This document shows positions 1-9,480 of a DNA stretch of 64,000 nt, in pieces. Under the pieces are notes generated by a model, which searched no databases, had not been told where the DNA came from, and saw only the letters and a program-made list of their open reading frames with translations. Position 1 is the first letter of the stretch. Each line of letters opens with the position of its first letter. This DNA comes from an archaeon (GTDB taxonomy: Archaea > AGJL01 > Methanococci > Methanococcales > Methanocaldococcaceae): positions 1-64,000 of the forward strand of contig JAJRSC010000015.1 in the NCBI GenBank assembly GCA_024278985.1, written 5' to 3'. The position numbers and the translations under genes are program-made.

Positions 1-59
1 TTAGGATTATATGGACATGGAGCTTTCCAACTATTTAAAAATAAAAAATCTTCTTTCAT
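1..59 (-). CDS. Start of an unidentified protein, cut by the window edge
   Basis: Only the first 19 complete codons are inside the window, starting MKEDFLFLNSWKAPCPYNP. The ATG overlaps the TGA of the preceding gene (ATGA) and follows a good GGTGA ribosome binding site 4 bases upstream. It therefore looks like a real, translationally coupled third gene of the minus-strand run that begins with the aldehyde:ferredoxin oxidoreductase family gene. Too little is visible to name a family. Confidence 0.55.
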   Translation of the reverse strand, partial: MKEDFLFLNSWKAPCPYNP

Positions 60-586
60 TGTTTCACCTTTTTTAAAAGATTAATTATTTGTAAATATCT
101 ATCCTCTATTCTTTCAATAGTTCCAATATCATACCTATGTGCTCTAATATTTCCTCCAAGGTAGTCAGGAGATATTTATATTCCATGAGAATCAATTTTT
201 AGACCTAAATCTTTACAAACCTTTTTTAATAATTTACCTTTAGGATTTACTGAAATTTTAATATTATTTGCTAATTTTTTAATACTTTTCTCTTTTTCTT
301 CTATATATTTTATAGTTTCATCTATCTTTTTTTTATCTCCAATCTCCAAATCTTTTAATAATTTAAGTGTTTCAATTAATTCCCTAAATGTTCCTGCTCT
401 GATTTCAAAGATTTCAGCATTAGGATTTAATTTTTTAACCCTATCTTTATAACCATAAGAAATAATTATAAATGAACAATCCACCTTTTCTTTATATGGA
501 TTTACAACTTTATAATTTTCTAAACCTATTAACTCAGCTATATCCTTATACATCTCACTAATCCCTATTATTCTTTTAGTTTCCAC
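56..586 (-). CDS. Conserved-looking protein of unknown function, interrupted by an in-frame TAA
   Basis: The frame opens with METKRIIGISEMYKDI and meets a TAA at 176-178 after 136 codons. The same frame then continues for 39 sense codons (ISPDYLGGNIRAHRYD..., ending LLKKVKQ) to a TGA that overlaps the next gene start. The second half is charged and protein-like, and the spacing to the next gene only makes sense if the whole 176-codon frame is one gene. A one-base change at the TAA would restore it (GAA, AAA, CAA, TTA and TAT are all one base away). The start overlaps the AOR-family gene by 19 bases, so both are in one operon. I do not recognise the family; a role beside the tungsten enzyme or in methanogen-specific metabolism is guesswork. 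Confidence 0.6.
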
Positions 587-2415
587 TCTATCCCCAACAA
601 TTCAGAGTATTTATTTAAAAACCTTTTAAGATATTCATCAACATTATTCTCATTAGCCCAATAATCTTTATTTTCTTCTTTAGCTAATCCAGCTATAATT
701 TCCTTAATTTTTTTACTCTCAATTTTTGCAGGATATATACATTTTATATTATATTCATATATATGTTTATACAGATTTATACTTTCTTTTTCATAATTAT
801 AGTCAATATTATAAATCTCTTTAATAATTTTGTTTATAACAGGTTTTAACCACTTTCTATGGAATCTACATATTGAAAGATTATCAAGTGATAGTTCAAG
901 TTTTATATTGTTATATACTAATTCAGCCAATTCTTCTGGTTCATGAAACTCAGGCATATAATATGTTAAATATCTTCCAGAAATAACTAATGGCATAAAA
1001 AATCCTGGAGACCAATAAAGATTTGGATTTATAGAAGAAAAATCTCCTAAAGCTATATAAGCAGCTAAGTCAGTAAATTTATAGTTTTTAGTCCTACTTT
1101 TAAATTTTTCATTAAGTATTTTAGCTGCTTTTCTTGTACCAAATGATAGAATTTTATATATTGAGTTATAATTATCTACTAAATGATTTAAGATTTTAAT
1201 AGCTTGTTGAGCATTATGCTTGGCCATTTCATCAATTTTATCATAATCTTGACTAATAACTATTTTATAGTCAAAAATTGGTTTTTTAATGTTTAGTTCA
1301 TGCTCATATAATAAACCTTTATCTAAACACTCAAAAATCCAACCTATTAAATTACCAATCTCAATAGAATCAAATCCTAACTTATCAACTTCTTTAACAA
1401 CCTTATCAGCTTCATGTAAATTAAATATACCTAAAAGAGTTCCATTTGCAGCATATGGTTCATAATCAACTTTATTTTTATTTCTAAATTTTTTACATAA
1501 AACAGGACATGGTTCTCCACAGTTTAGCCAACTCTTCGTTTTTATTGCTTCTTTATTAAAAACTTCTAAGTAATTCTTAAATATAACTTCAACAATTTTT
1601 TCTCTCTCATATTTTGGAATTTTTACCTGATTCCAATTAAATACTGGAACTTTATCTTTATATAGTATCCAATTATTTCCAAAGGTTCCACCTGTCTTTG
1701 TTTTATCATTATATTTATATTTTTTTGTATGTTCTTGAACAACATTTATTAATGGTTCTTTATAATACTCCTCTATAATTTCCTTGACTCTATTTTTAAT
1801 ATCTTTTTCCTCCTTTTTATCTCCAAAATATACAATTCCAGCCAAATTATGGGATTGATATAAAACTGAACCTCCTCCACCTCTTGCAGCCCAATCTTCA
1901 GAACCCTCAACTGGCTTATTATCTCTAACAGTTTGAGAAAATAAAGCTCCCATAAATGTTTTTTTACTTGCTTCTCCAACAACTATAGCCCTAAGATTTT
2001 TTTCTTTATATTTTTCAATAATATAATTGTAGATTTGATAAACAGTCCTAAAATCTTCTTCTAATGGTTCAGTATAAACTGAAGAATCATTTATGACAAG
2101 AAGAGAGGGCTTTTCAGCTTTTCCTATTATTGCAACATTGTTATATCCAGTAGTAATAAATTGATAACCTGCTCCTCCCATACTTGAAAAATAAAAACTA
2201 TCAGTTAATGGAGATTTAAAAGAAATTGTTAATCTATGTCCTCCATAAATAGGCAAACCAAGAGTACCAAAACAAAAAATGTTTCTTTCATCAATTGCAT
2301 CATATTTATATGTTTCATATTTATTATGCCAATATAAGCCCCATTCAATTGGAAAGAATCTTTTTTCAATAATTTCTGATTTACCAGTATTTAAATTAAC
2401 AAATAAATTTTTCAT
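568..2415 (-). CDS. Aldehyde:ferredoxin oxidoreductase (AOR) family tungsten enzyme
   Basis: 615 residues, the usual length for AOR enzymes, which oxidise aldehydes to acids with ferredoxin using a tungstopterin centre and one [4Fe-4S] cluster in the cytoplasm. The N-terminal domain has the Gly-rich cofactor region (SSMGGAGYQF near residue 77, GSEDWAARGGGGSVLYQS near 170, where AOR proteins have a conserved AxRGG segment). The cluster ligands are visible as CGEPCPVLC (about residue 300) and a distant Cys in LSICRFHRKW (about residue 515). Resembles M. jannaschii MJ1185. The substrate is unknown. First gene of a minus-strand operon whose next member overlaps by 19 bases; divergently placed from the HAD gene, with a short AT-rich intergenic promoter region at 2416-2486. 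Confidence 0.88.
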   Translation of the reverse strand: MKNLFVNLNTGKSEIIEKRFFPIEWGLYWHNKYETYKYDAIDERNIFCFGTLGLPIYGGHRLTISFKSPLTDSFYFSSMGGAGYQFITTGYNNVAIIGKAEKPSLLVINDSSVYTEPLEEDFRTVYQIYNYIIEKYKEKNLRAIVVGEASKKTFMGALFSQTVRDNKPVEGSEDWAARGGGGSVLYQSHNLAGIVYFGDKKEEKDIKNRVKEIIEEYYKEPLINVVQEHTKKYKYNDKTKTGGTFGNNWILYKDKVPVFNWNQVKIPKYEREKIVEVIFKNYLEVFNKEAIKTKSWLNCGEPCPVLCKKFRNKNKVDYEPYAANGTLLGIFNLHEADKVVKEVDKLGFDSIEIGNLIGWIFECLDKGLLYEHELNIKKPIFDYKIVISQDYDKIDEMAKHNAQQAIKILNHLVDNYNSIYKILSFGTRKAAKILNEKFKSRTKNYKFTDLAAYIALGDFSSINPNLYWSPGFFMPLVISGRYLTYYMPEFHEPEELAELVYNNIKLELSLDNLSICRFHRKWLKPVINKIIKEIYNIDYNYEKESINLYKHIYEYNIKCIYPAKIESKKIKEIIAGLAKEENKDYWANENNVDEYLKRFLNKYSELLGIEWKLKE

Positions 2416-2486
2416 AATTTCCCCTAAATATTTTTTATTTTCTAAATAAATATTTATAATAAGAATAATTTATATTTATATTGAGT

Positions 2487-3266
2487 ATGATAGCAATAGT
2501 TTTTGACAGTGCAGGAACATTAGTTAAAATTATTAGAATTATTAAAGATTTGGAAAAAGATAGATACTTATATAATAAACAAACTGTGGATTTAGTAGAT
2601 GAAAAAAAAGGAAGAGCTTTAATTATAATTAAAGATGACCCTCTTTTAACTGTTGATAAAGAAAATCCAAATGAGTTAATTAGTAATTTTTTAAAAAAAG
2701 TAAATATAGGAATTTCTTATTGTAATCCTCCTATAATTAGAGACAATATTTATAAAGACAAAAAAACAAAGGTTAAAGAACTCCAAGAACCATTAAATAT
2801 TATAAAAAAATATAAGAATATAGAAACAGGATATGGTAGTGCTCTTATATTTAGTACATATGAAAAGAAGGTTGATTATACTATAGCTACAGGAGGATGT
2901 TTAATAGATGGAGCAATTGAGACCATAAATAAGTTAAAAGATTTGGGAGTAAAAATATATATTGCCTCTGGAGATAGAGAGGATATGGTTAAAAAACTTG
3001 CTAATAAACTCAATGTTGAATATATAGCTGAAGCAAATCATATAGATAAAAGAAATTTAATTAAATCTCTCAAAGAAAAAGGTTATTATACTATAATGGT
3101 TGGAGATGGAGCCAACGATATTTTAGCTATGGAAGAGAGTGATTTAGCAGTAGCAACATTACAAAATGGTACAGTCTCAAAAAAGGTTTTATTAGTTGCT
3201 GATAAAATAATTTTTCATATTAAAGAAATTTTAAATATTATCAATGATTTAGAATTTTTCAATTAA
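2487..3266 (+). CDS. HAD-superfamily hydrolase (P-type-ATPase-like soluble phosphatase)
   Basis: About 259 residues. All HAD motifs are visible: motif I FDSAGTL near the N-terminus with the nucleophilic Asp, motif II IASGDR, and motif III/IV MVGDGANDILAM. The TGG/ASGDR/GDGxND pattern and the absence of membrane segments resemble the soluble, cytoplasmic P-domain-like phosphatases of methanogens. Substrate unknown. An upstream TTG at 2481 is in frame, but ATG 2487 is the better start. The 3' end overlaps the convergent methyltransferase gene by 18 bases. Confidence 0.82.
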   Translation: MIAIVFDSAGTLVKIIRIIKDLEKDRYLYNKQTVDLVDEKKGRALIIIKDDPLLTVDKENPNELISNFLKKVNIGISYCNPPIIRDNIYKDKKTKVKELQEPLNIIKKYKNIETGYGSALIFSTYEKKVDYTIATGGCLIDGAIETINKLKDLGVKIYIASGDREDMVKKLANKLNVEYIAEANHIDKRNLIKSLKEKGYYTIMVGDGANDILAMEESDLAVATLQNGTVSKKVLLVADKIIFHIKEILNIINDLEFFN

Positions 3267-4328
3267 TAGGCAAGAATTACCAAATGTTTCCAATCTATAA
3301 TCATATCCCAAATTATTCAATGTTTTAGTAATTTCATCAACAGAGTAATATTTAATAAATTTAGTATTCCAACTATTGTAAAATTCAAATAATTCCTTAT
3401 TAATATCTTTATTTAAATCTGGGAAAAACTCTTCAATAATTAATAATTTTCCTCCTTTAACTAAGGAATTCATACCTTTTTTTAAGAATAATTTAATATT
3501 TGAAATATATCTTAAACAGTGACTGCATATTAAAAAGTCATATTTTTCTTTTGGAATTATTTCACAAAAATCTAAGTTTTTTAATGTATATCCATCAAAT
3601 GCTTTTCTCTTTAATCTATTTTTGGCTATTTCTATAAGACCTTTAGAAATATCTATTCCTGTATATTGTCCAGATTTTAGTAAGCTAACATAATACTCAG
3701 GTGACCTGGAGCCACATCCGGCATCTAAAATATAACTATTTTCATCAATATTTAACCACTCTGAAGATATTTCTCTACATAATTGATAATATGGGCTATT
3801 TAAAATTATATCCCAAACATCAGGGTCTTTTTTAAAATTAATTGATATTTTTGGATGGTCTTCTCTAATTAAAGCATATTTTACTAAATTTGTGGTATAA
3901 ACATATTTCATTACATAGTCGCTAATTACTTCATCTACATTTTTTAAGTTATACTCTACTTTAAAATCTTCATTTACTTCTAAATTATTATTTTCATCTA
4001 TTTTTATAATTCCAAGCTTAATAGCTGTCAAAATATATTTAATTATAAATTTTTTATTTGGATAGTTATCAAAATTAGGAAGATTATCAATTTTGGGTTT
4101 GTATTTTGCAATTGTTGGGAGTATCTCAAACTCAATTCCCTGTCTAACAAAAGTTTGTAGAAGTATATTATTTATATGTTCTATTGTTTTATCAATAAGT
4201 CTAACTTTATTTTTCAATTTTGAACTTTTTGAATATTTTTTTTGATTTTGTAGTTCCATTAAAATTTTGTTTATTAGTTCATCCTCATTTATAGTTGTAA
4301 CATTATTTAATGAATCGGTAAATTTCAT
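3249..4328 (-). CDS. SAM-dependent methyltransferase with an extra N-terminal domain
   Basis: 359 residues. Residues 1-170 form a charged, helical domain I do not recognise; the C-terminal half is a class I methyltransferase with motif I ILDAGCGSRSPEYY, an acidic ribose-binding strand (YTGIDIS) and a post-motif LICSHCLRYIS. The substrate is unknown. ATG 4328 is chosen over an in-frame GTG at 4337 because GGTGG lies 5 bases upstream. It follows the HTH gene after a 2-base gap, so the two are probably cotranscribed and the HTH protein may regulate or partner it. Confidence 0.72.
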   Translation of the reverse strand: MKFTDSLNNVTTINEDELINKILMELQNQKKYSKSSKLKNKVRLIDKTIEHINNILLQTFVRQGIEFEILPTIAKYKPKIDNLPNFDNYPNKKFIIKYILTAIKLGIIKIDENNNLEVNEDFKVEYNLKNVDEVISDYVMKYVYTTNLVKYALIREDHPKISINFKKDPDVWDIILNSPYYQLCREISSEWLNIDENSYILDAGCGSRSPEYYVSLLKSGQYTGIDISKGLIEIAKNRLKRKAFDGYTLKNLDFCEIIPKEKYDFLICSHCLRYISNIKLFLKKGMNSLVKGGKLLIIEEFFPDLNKDINKELFEFYNSWNTKFIKYYSVDEITKTLNNLGYDYRLETFGNSCLLIEKF

Positions 4329-4330
4329 TT

Positions 4331-4666
4331 TCACCACCTTAAAGAATGTATATAATCACTATCTTGATCCATAAGAGTTTCAACTACTTTTTTACCATAT
4401 TCTGTTAATTTATATAATTTAATACCATTTATTTCTTTGCACTCAACTAACCCTAATTCGATTAATGAAAAATGACCATTATATCTTCCATTTAATCCTC
4501 TTAAACAACCTAATACATTACTTGGATCAGATTTTACATGTCTTGATATTTCTGATAGATATACACCATGAGGATATATTTTATACAAAAAATATAATAT
4601 TTTTTTTCTTAATTTACTTTTGTTTAATGACCTTATAATCATTGGGTCAATAAATACAATACTCAT
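4331..4666 (-). CDS. Winged-helix DNA-binding protein (HTH, archaeal type)
   Basis: 111 residues. The central segment ([22 protein letters not shown], then [12 protein letters not shown]) reads as a helix-turn-helix followed by a wing ([21 protein letters not shown]). This layout is typical of small methanococcal transcription regulators that modulate membrane or accessory genes. The target is unknown. It lies immediately upstream of, and on the same strand as, the methyltransferase gene, and 15 bases downstream of the stop-to-start boundary with the secreted protein gene's end, so autoregulation of this short operon is possible. Confidence 0.7.
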   Translation of the reverse strand: MSIVFIDPMIIRSLNKSKLRKKILYFLYKIYPHGVYLSEISRHVKSDPSNVLGCLRGLNGRYNGHFSLIELGLVECKEINGIKLYKLTEYGKKVVETLMDQDSDYIHSLRW

Positions 4667-4681
4667 AATATCACCAAAAAT

Positions 4682-7213
4682 TTAAACAATTGATAATATC
4701 CAACTAAATACTCCTCTTATTGTATCTAATATTTCCTCAATTATCCCCTTTTTAGGTTGTTCATTTTTAATTTCTACATCTTTACTTACAGGAGGATTAT
4801 TAATTTTCTTTTTAGGGATATTTGTCTGATTTATTATACTTTTATTTGATAGAGTTGTTGTGTTACTACTATTTATCGAGGAACCAATTTCTTTTTTAAT
4901 TATTATTTTATCTTCAGGAATTTTAATAATTTTTGACAATTTATAGTCCTTTTTTGTCCCATTTTCAATAATATAATCCTTTACACAAATATTTAGCTTT
5001 AAATAACTAATATTTTTATTTAATGGAATAATAACAGTTCTTTCAGATTTAGGTGGAAGTATAATTTTTCTTAAACTTGAATTTATATTAGTAGAGAGAT
5101 AAACAGTTTCATTTACAGGAAAATCTTTATTTTCTATAATTAATTTCACATATCCTTTATAAATTGATATATTTTTAATATAAATTGGAGAAATAACTTT
5201 AGTTATTTCTGTTGATGAGGTTGAGAGTTCTTTACCTAATAATTCAACTGCTGAATATCTTCCAATTGGGTATGCAAAGATATTTATTGGGATTGGCCTG
5301 TAACCAATACCTTGAGAAAATATCATTTCCATATCTAAATTTTTTGGAATTATTTTAGCAATAGTATATCCAGTAAAACCTTCTTTAAAGATAATTGGGA
5401 ACACTACTTCACTATAATTTTTAGCTTTTAATATTATTTCTTTTTCAGGTGTTTTATATATAAGAGAACCATTCTTATTATAAACTTCTAATAATATTTT
5501 ACAATCTAAATCCTTATTCAATTTATTTCTTATTTTAATCTTACATTTTACTGGAACTCCAGCAACTATTTCATCTGAATATATGGCATTATTATATTTT
5601 ATAGCATTTATTTTTACTAATGGAGTTTCATATTTTAAATAATCAACAACTAACGGGTATATAGCATTAAAATGTACTATATCTATATAATCCTTAGCTC
5701 CATCATTAGTAACTACTTTAATTTTTATATCTCCATTAAATTCTTTATAAAATGTTATATTCGCCTGATATGTTTTAGTTTCATGAGGTTTTATAGTAAA
5801 GTATATTTTTTTTGTATAGTTCATAACATTATTATTTTTTATATCATCAAAAATTTCAATATATCCAGATAAAGTTATATTATAAATATTTTTTAGAGTT
5901 ATATTAAATGTATATGTTTTTCCAACTAACACATATCCAAATTTGTTTCCAGGAGGAACAACATTAATATTTTTATCTACTGGAAGAGAAACATTTGTTA
6001 TTATTACAGGAGAAACTGCAATATATTTAGGGTTAATATTGAATTTTTTATTATATATTAAATCTGCTTTAATTGGTGTAATTTCAGCATATAAATTAAT
6101 ATTTTTTGGAAGTGGATATATAGGAATATAATAAATATTATCAGATGTTTTATTTAATTTAAGAATCTCTATAGAGGATTTATTACCATAATTTAAGGTT
6201 ATTTTAGCTTTTAAATCTTTATTAAAGTTATTTGTTATAGTTATTTTTAAAATTACTATTGTAGGGTCTGTTTTTAAATAATATCTTGGTAAAATATCAT
6301 CCTTTTGGAAGTATTTATCTTCTAAAGCCCTTTTTATAATATTATCATCAATCCATGAGGCGTAATAAAAATCTTTTATAAACTTTGAAGAATTTTCATC
6401 AACTTTTTTATATACTTCAATATTTTTTATTACCACAGGTAAAACAAAAGTCTTTTTTACACTTATATAATCATACCAAATACTAAAATTATCTCTTTGT
6501 AAAATAGTCTTTTCATATCCTTCAACAGAATGAGTTACATTTAATGTTTCTAAATAAGTCTCAATAATAAATTTATCATTATTTGTAATATTTATTGGTA
6601 TTTTAAAAGAGACTACTTTTTCCTCATCATATGGTATATAAACTTCTTTAGAGTCATTTTTACCATCATAAATAATTTTATTTCCTACCTTAACAACAGG
6701 CCATACTTTAACTATATAATCACTTCTTGCTAAAGGATTACTTTTTAAAGTTATATCAAACCAATTTGATAAACATACTTCTGTTTTATTATCAATAGTA
6801 TAATGGGTTTCACATGTTACATTTCTTACATCTATTGGAAAAAGAGGATTTATTTTTATAGTTTTTGATACAAGAGTTTTTCCATCCTCTACTAAAGAAA
6901 CTTTAACATTCTGAGTTTTAGTATCTTTGATAGGAACTCTTATTTCTACAATTTTCTCTTTATGAGTATTTGGTGGAAGATAAATTAATCCAGATTCCCA
7001 AGTTATACCATTGTTATCTACAATTACTTTAACATTGTGTCCATAACTATCTTTATTAACTATCCCAACATATAATATTGGCTCACTTATATCAACTTGT
7101 AATGCTGTAGGATTTGGTGGAGAATAAGGACTGTAAATTTCATAAATTTCTACATTACCCCACACATAACTTAATAATATTAAAAGACTTACAAATAATA
7201 ATATTCTTTTCAT
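4682..7213 (-). CDS. Large secreted or surface-anchored Ig-like repeat protein
   Basis: 843 residues. A Sec signal peptide is clear (MKRILLFVSLLILLSYVWG) followed by many beta-rich repeats with patterns such as VSFKIPINITNN, TYQANITFYKEF and EVVFPIIFKEG, typical of CARDB/APHP-like Ig modules in archaeal envelope proteins. There are many N-x-S/T sites for glycosylation. Residues 775-815 are a Ser/Thr/Asn/Lys-rich linker and the C-terminus is an amphipathic or hydrophobic helix (IRGVFSWILSIV) that could anchor it. The protein probably sits outside the membrane as an S-layer-associated component. I cannot name a specific function. Confidence 0.7.
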   Translation of the reverse strand: MKRILLFVSLLILLSYVWGNVEIYEIYSPYSPPNPTALQVDISEPILYVGIVNKDSYGHNVKVIVDNNGITWESGLIYLPPNTHKEKIVEIRVPIKDTKTQNVKVSLVEDGKTLVSKTIKINPLFPIDVRNVTCETHYTIDNKTEVCLSNWFDITLKSNPLARSDYIVKVWPVVKVGNKIIYDGKNDSKEVYIPYDEEKVVSFKIPINITNNDKFIIETYLETLNVTHSVEGYEKTILQRDNFSIWYDYISVKKTFVLPVVIKNIEVYKKVDENSSKFIKDFYYASWIDDNIIKRALEDKYFQKDDILPRYYLKTDPTIVILKITITNNFNKDLKAKITLNYGNKSSIEILKLNKTSDNIYYIPIYPLPKNINLYAEITPIKADLIYNKKFNINPKYIAVSPVIITNVSLPVDKNINVVPPGNKFGYVLVGKTYTFNITLKNIYNITLSGYIEIFDDIKNNNVMNYTKKIYFTIKPHETKTYQANITFYKEFNGDIKIKVVTNDGAKDYIDIVHFNAIYPLVVDYLKYETPLVKINAIKYNNAIYSDEIVAGVPVKCKIKIRNKLNKDLDCKILLEVYNKNGSLIYKTPEKEIILKAKNYSEVVFPIIFKEGFTGYTIAKIIPKNLDMEMIFSQGIGYRPIPINIFAYPIGRYSAVELLGKELSTSSTEITKVISPIYIKNISIYKGYVKLIIENKDFPVNETVYLSTNINSSLRKIILPPKSERTVIIPLNKNISYLKLNICVKDYIIENGTKKDYKLSKIIKIPEDKIIIKKEIGSSINSSNTTTLSNKSIINQTNIPKKKINNPPVSKDVEIKNEQPKKGIIEEILDTIRGVFSWILSIV

Positions 7214-7395
7214 TTAGTCCTCACCACAACTATATTTTTAAATGTTAAATACTAATTAATAATTATTTTATTTTTTACTTTTTTATTTATTTTTTGTTTA
7301 ATATTTTGATTAAATATTTTTCACATAATATATAAAATCATAGATTATATTATTTATATAAACAAATATTTAAATATATAATATTATATAAAAAT

Positions 7396-7587
7396 TTAAG
7401 ATAATACTGACATTTCATTTTTTAAGTTATTTGCAGTTGTATTTATAGCTTCAACTCCTGTATCTTTTACATTAATAGCTGATTTTATTAAATAATAACT
7501 AACAATAATTGAGGATAAAATAGTTACAAAAACAAGTAATGAAAATTCTAAAGATATCTGTACTCTTAAAGAGATTATTTTTTTCAT
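7396..7587 (-). CDS. Small class III signal-peptide protein (pilin-like)
   Basis: 63 residues. The N-terminus KKIISLRVQISLEFSLLVFV is a class III (type IV pilin-like) signal: basic segment, then Q-x-S-x-E with a hydrophobic helix, as recognised by EppA-type prepilin peptidases. The mature protein would be only about 55 residues, one helix and a polar tail, like minor archaeal pilins. It stands alone between the secreted protein gene and the tRNA, about 4.4 kb from the main pilus module at 12-16 kb. Confidence 0.7.
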   Translation of the reverse strand: MKKIISLRVQISLEFSLLVFVTILSSIIVSYYLIKSAINVKDTGVEAINTTANNLKNEMSVLS

Positions 7588-7956
7588 AAATCTAAACCCT
7601 AAAGTTATTTTACTTAAAAATTTTCTATTTATTATTCATTATTAACTCTAAAACTATAAATAACTTATCATTTTTTATAAATTTAACTTTAGTACCTATT
7701 TTAAACTTTAATCAAATTATAAAAATATCTATAATTAACAAAAATTGGCTAAGATAGATTAATTATCTTATTTATAAACATTAATATTTTTACTATTAAA
7801 TTTATTCAATATATTACCGTATCAAATTTTAGTCCTATTGTGTGCTACCAAACTTAAAATAGTCCTTTCAATTTTCTATTAAGATTTAGTATAAAAAAGC
7901 ATTAAATTACTATCGGACTAAATTAAAAAAGCTCAATTTAATCATTATATAAAAAA
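7588..7956. other. Intergenic region without a recognisable gene
   Basis: This 369-base stretch is very AT-rich and has stops in every frame. It contains the upstream region of the small pilin-like gene (minus strand) and the end of the tRNA transcript; the A run at 7951-7956 gives a U-run terminator for the minus-strand tRNA. I see no repeat array, hairpin-rich RNA or conserved ORF. The segment 7815-7930 is slightly richer in GC but has no obvious fold. Confidence 0.5.
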
Positions 7957-8041
7957 CGCGGGGGCCGGGATTTGAACCCGGGTAGGGCGAAGCCCAACGG
8001 GATTAGCAGTCCCGCGCCGTACCAGGCTGGGCCACCCCCGC
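7957..8041 (-). tRNA. tRNA-Ser (anticodon GCT)
   Basis: On the minus strand the acceptor arm GCGGGGG (5') pairs with CCCCCGC (3') with discriminator G. The anticodon stem CGGGA/TCCCG encloses loop CTGCTAA, so the anticodon is GCT, reading AGC/AGU serine codons. The long variable arm (TTGGGCTTCGCCCTA) confirms a class II serine tRNA, and the T arm CCGGGTTCAAATCCCGG is canonical. CCA is not encoded; a run of six T follows directly and probably terminates transcription. GC content is far above the surroundings, as expected for a structural RNA in a hyperthermophile. Confidence 0.97.
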
Positions 8042-8118
8042 ATATAAATAAGAGTAAAATTTTTATTTATCATAAAAATATAAAAAGTTTTCTAAAATAA
8101 AAAGATTTTTATATTTAT

Positions 8119-8373
8119 TTATAATCTTTTTTTTATGGCTTCAATTAATGCCTCTTTTGTAGGAGCTCCAATAAATTCAATCTCTCCATTAATAACTATT
8201 GTAGGAACTGCCATGATTCCATATTCCATAGCTTTCTGAGGATTCTCCATAACATTTATATATTCAACTTCAACATCTGGAAACTCTTTAATAACTTCCT
8301 CAACCACTCTTTTAGCAGCAGGACAATGAGGGCACATTGGTGAAGTAAATAATTCTATTTTTACTTTAGACAT
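8119..8373 (-). CDS. Small thioredoxin/glutaredoxin-like protein (MJ0307 type)
   Basis: 84 residues from MSKVKIELFTSPMCPHC. The redox motif CPHC lies near residue 14, followed by the cis-Pro motif AVPTIVING, and the length matches the compact archaeal thioredoxin of M. jannaschii MJ0307 very closely. It reduces disulfides in the cytoplasm. An upstream in-frame ATG at 8403 would add ten residues, but the family starts at MSKVK, and the GGTG sequence upstream of 8373 supports this start. Stands alone between the tRNA and the MIP18 gene. Confidence 0.93.
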   Translation of the reverse strand: MSKVKIELFTSPMCPHCPAAKRVVEEVIKEFPDVEVEYINVMENPQKAMEYGIMAVPTIVINGEIEFIGAPTKEALIEAIKKRL

Positions 8374-8546
8374 TATAAATACACCTCTATCATTTATATA
8401 CAAGTCTATGATATTTTATTAAATAATAAATTTTGCTATTATAAATATTAATGTAACATATTAGGAGTTATAATATACTTGTTATTATTTATAGTGTTAA
8501 TGTTATAATTTTTCTATTTATTATAAAAATTAAAAAAGGGTGTATT

Positions 8547-8819
8547 ATGGTTAATAAGGAAGATATTTTAAATGCTTTAAAAAAAGTAGCTGACCCTCAT
8601 ATGGGTATAAGTATAGTAGATATGGGATTAATAAAAGATATTCAAATAGATAATGATAAAGTAAAGGTAATTATAACTCCAACAAATCCTGTATGTCCAA
8701 GTATTATTAATATTGCTATGCAGGCAAAAGAAGTAATTAAAAATGTTGATGGAGTTAAAGAGGTTAGTGTTAAAGTAGAAGGACATATAATGGAAGAGGA
8801 AATAAACAAAATGTTATAA
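8547..8819 (+). CDS. MIP18/DUF59 family Fe-S assembly protein
   Basis: 90 residues covering the whole MIP18 (DUF59) domain: ALKKVADPHMGISIVDMGLI near the N-terminus (the DP...I-D-G-L signature) and TPTNPVCPSI with the conserved Cys around residue 51. These proteins help load Fe-S clusters onto target proteins in the cytoplasm. A GGTG ribosome binding site precedes ATG 8547. The end overlaps the convergent V4R gene by 6 bases. Confidence 0.85.
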   Translation: MVNKEDILNALKKVADPHMGISIVDMGLIKDIQIDNDKVKVIITPTNPVCPSIINIAMQAKEVIKNVDGVKEVSVKVEGHIMEEEINKML

Positions 8820-9185
8820 TTCCTTTATTTCTTCTACTTTAAAATAACAGGCATCAGCACCTTTAGCCATACAATCAATCTCATCAACTACAAACTTTTT
8901 ATTGTATATATTTTCTAAAACTCCAGCTAAAAGTCCAGCATCAAAATAACATATTCTACTATCCATATCCAATCCATCACAAAATGCACAATCTTCAACT
9001 TTTATAATAAGAGGTCTTTTTTTAACAATTTTTAAATTTCCTAAATTGTTCTTTTTAAAAAATTTTTTTAAGTCAGAAATATTCTTAATGTTTAATATAT
9101 TTTTTCCAAATTCATAACCTATATCATATAAACTTATTACAGAGCCATTATCATTAAGTTTTTTTATGGTTATTATAACCAACAT
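8814..9185 (-). CDS. V4R (4-vinyl reductase) domain protein
   Basis: 123 residues. The C-terminal half has the V4R pattern: VEDCAFCDGLD, then CYFDAGLLAGVLE, then CMAKGADACYFKVE, with conserved Cys residues proposed to bind a metal or small molecule. V4R domains sense or bind hydrocarbons and tetrapyrrole-like ligands. The ligand here is unknown. The start lies 11 bases after the stop of the upstream small gene without its own clear ribosome binding site, suggesting coupled translation. Confidence 0.75.
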   Translation of the reverse strand: MLVIITIKKLNDNGSVISLYDIGYEFGKNILNIKNISDLKKFFKKNNLGNLKIVKKRPLIIKVEDCAFCDGLDMDSRICYFDAGLLAGVLENIYNKKFVVDEIDCMAKGADACYFKVEEIKEL

Positions 9186-9196
9186 TTTAAATAAAT

Positions 9197-9376
9197 CTAC
9201 AGGTATTTTTTTGGTGTTCTTTTATTATCTTCAAAAGTTAAATTTTCTTTATCATATTTTTTCTTTAAATGTTGGACAACATTATAAACAAGTTTTTCAT
9301 CATTTGGAGGACTTTTTTTTTCTTCATATATCTTTGATAATGTGTTTAAGCTATCTATTGTTAAATATACTTTCAT
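9197..9376 (-). CDS. Small protein of unknown function upstream of the V4R gene
   Basis: 59 residues beginning MKVYLTIDSLNTLSKIYEEK, highly charged and probably helical. ATG 9376 has a strong GGTGG five bases upstream; a longer in-frame start at 9397 lacks one. It has no signal peptide or membrane segment. Its position directly before the V4R gene suggests a partner or regulator of that protein, but no family is recognisable. Confidence 0.6.
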   Translation of the reverse strand: MKVYLTIDSLNTLSKIYEEKKSPPNDEKLVYNVVQHLKKKYDKENLTFEDNKRTPKKYL

Positions 9377-9480
9377 ATGTACCACCAATATATTCAAATA
9401 TTTTATTTACATTATTAAATTTATTAATTACTTTTTTAATTATTTTTCTTTATTTTATAGATATTCATACGAAATTATAA

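Noticed and set aside
7800-7950. Possible CRISPR-like or structured RNA in the gap before the tRNA
   Set aside because: No repeated unit of 25-40 bases and no GC-rich stem; just scattered short similarities in AT-rich DNA.
9166-9480. A 104-codon plus-strand frame opposite the small charged gene
   Set aside because: Leu/Phe-rich antisense of two better-supported minus-strand genes, without a ribosome binding site.
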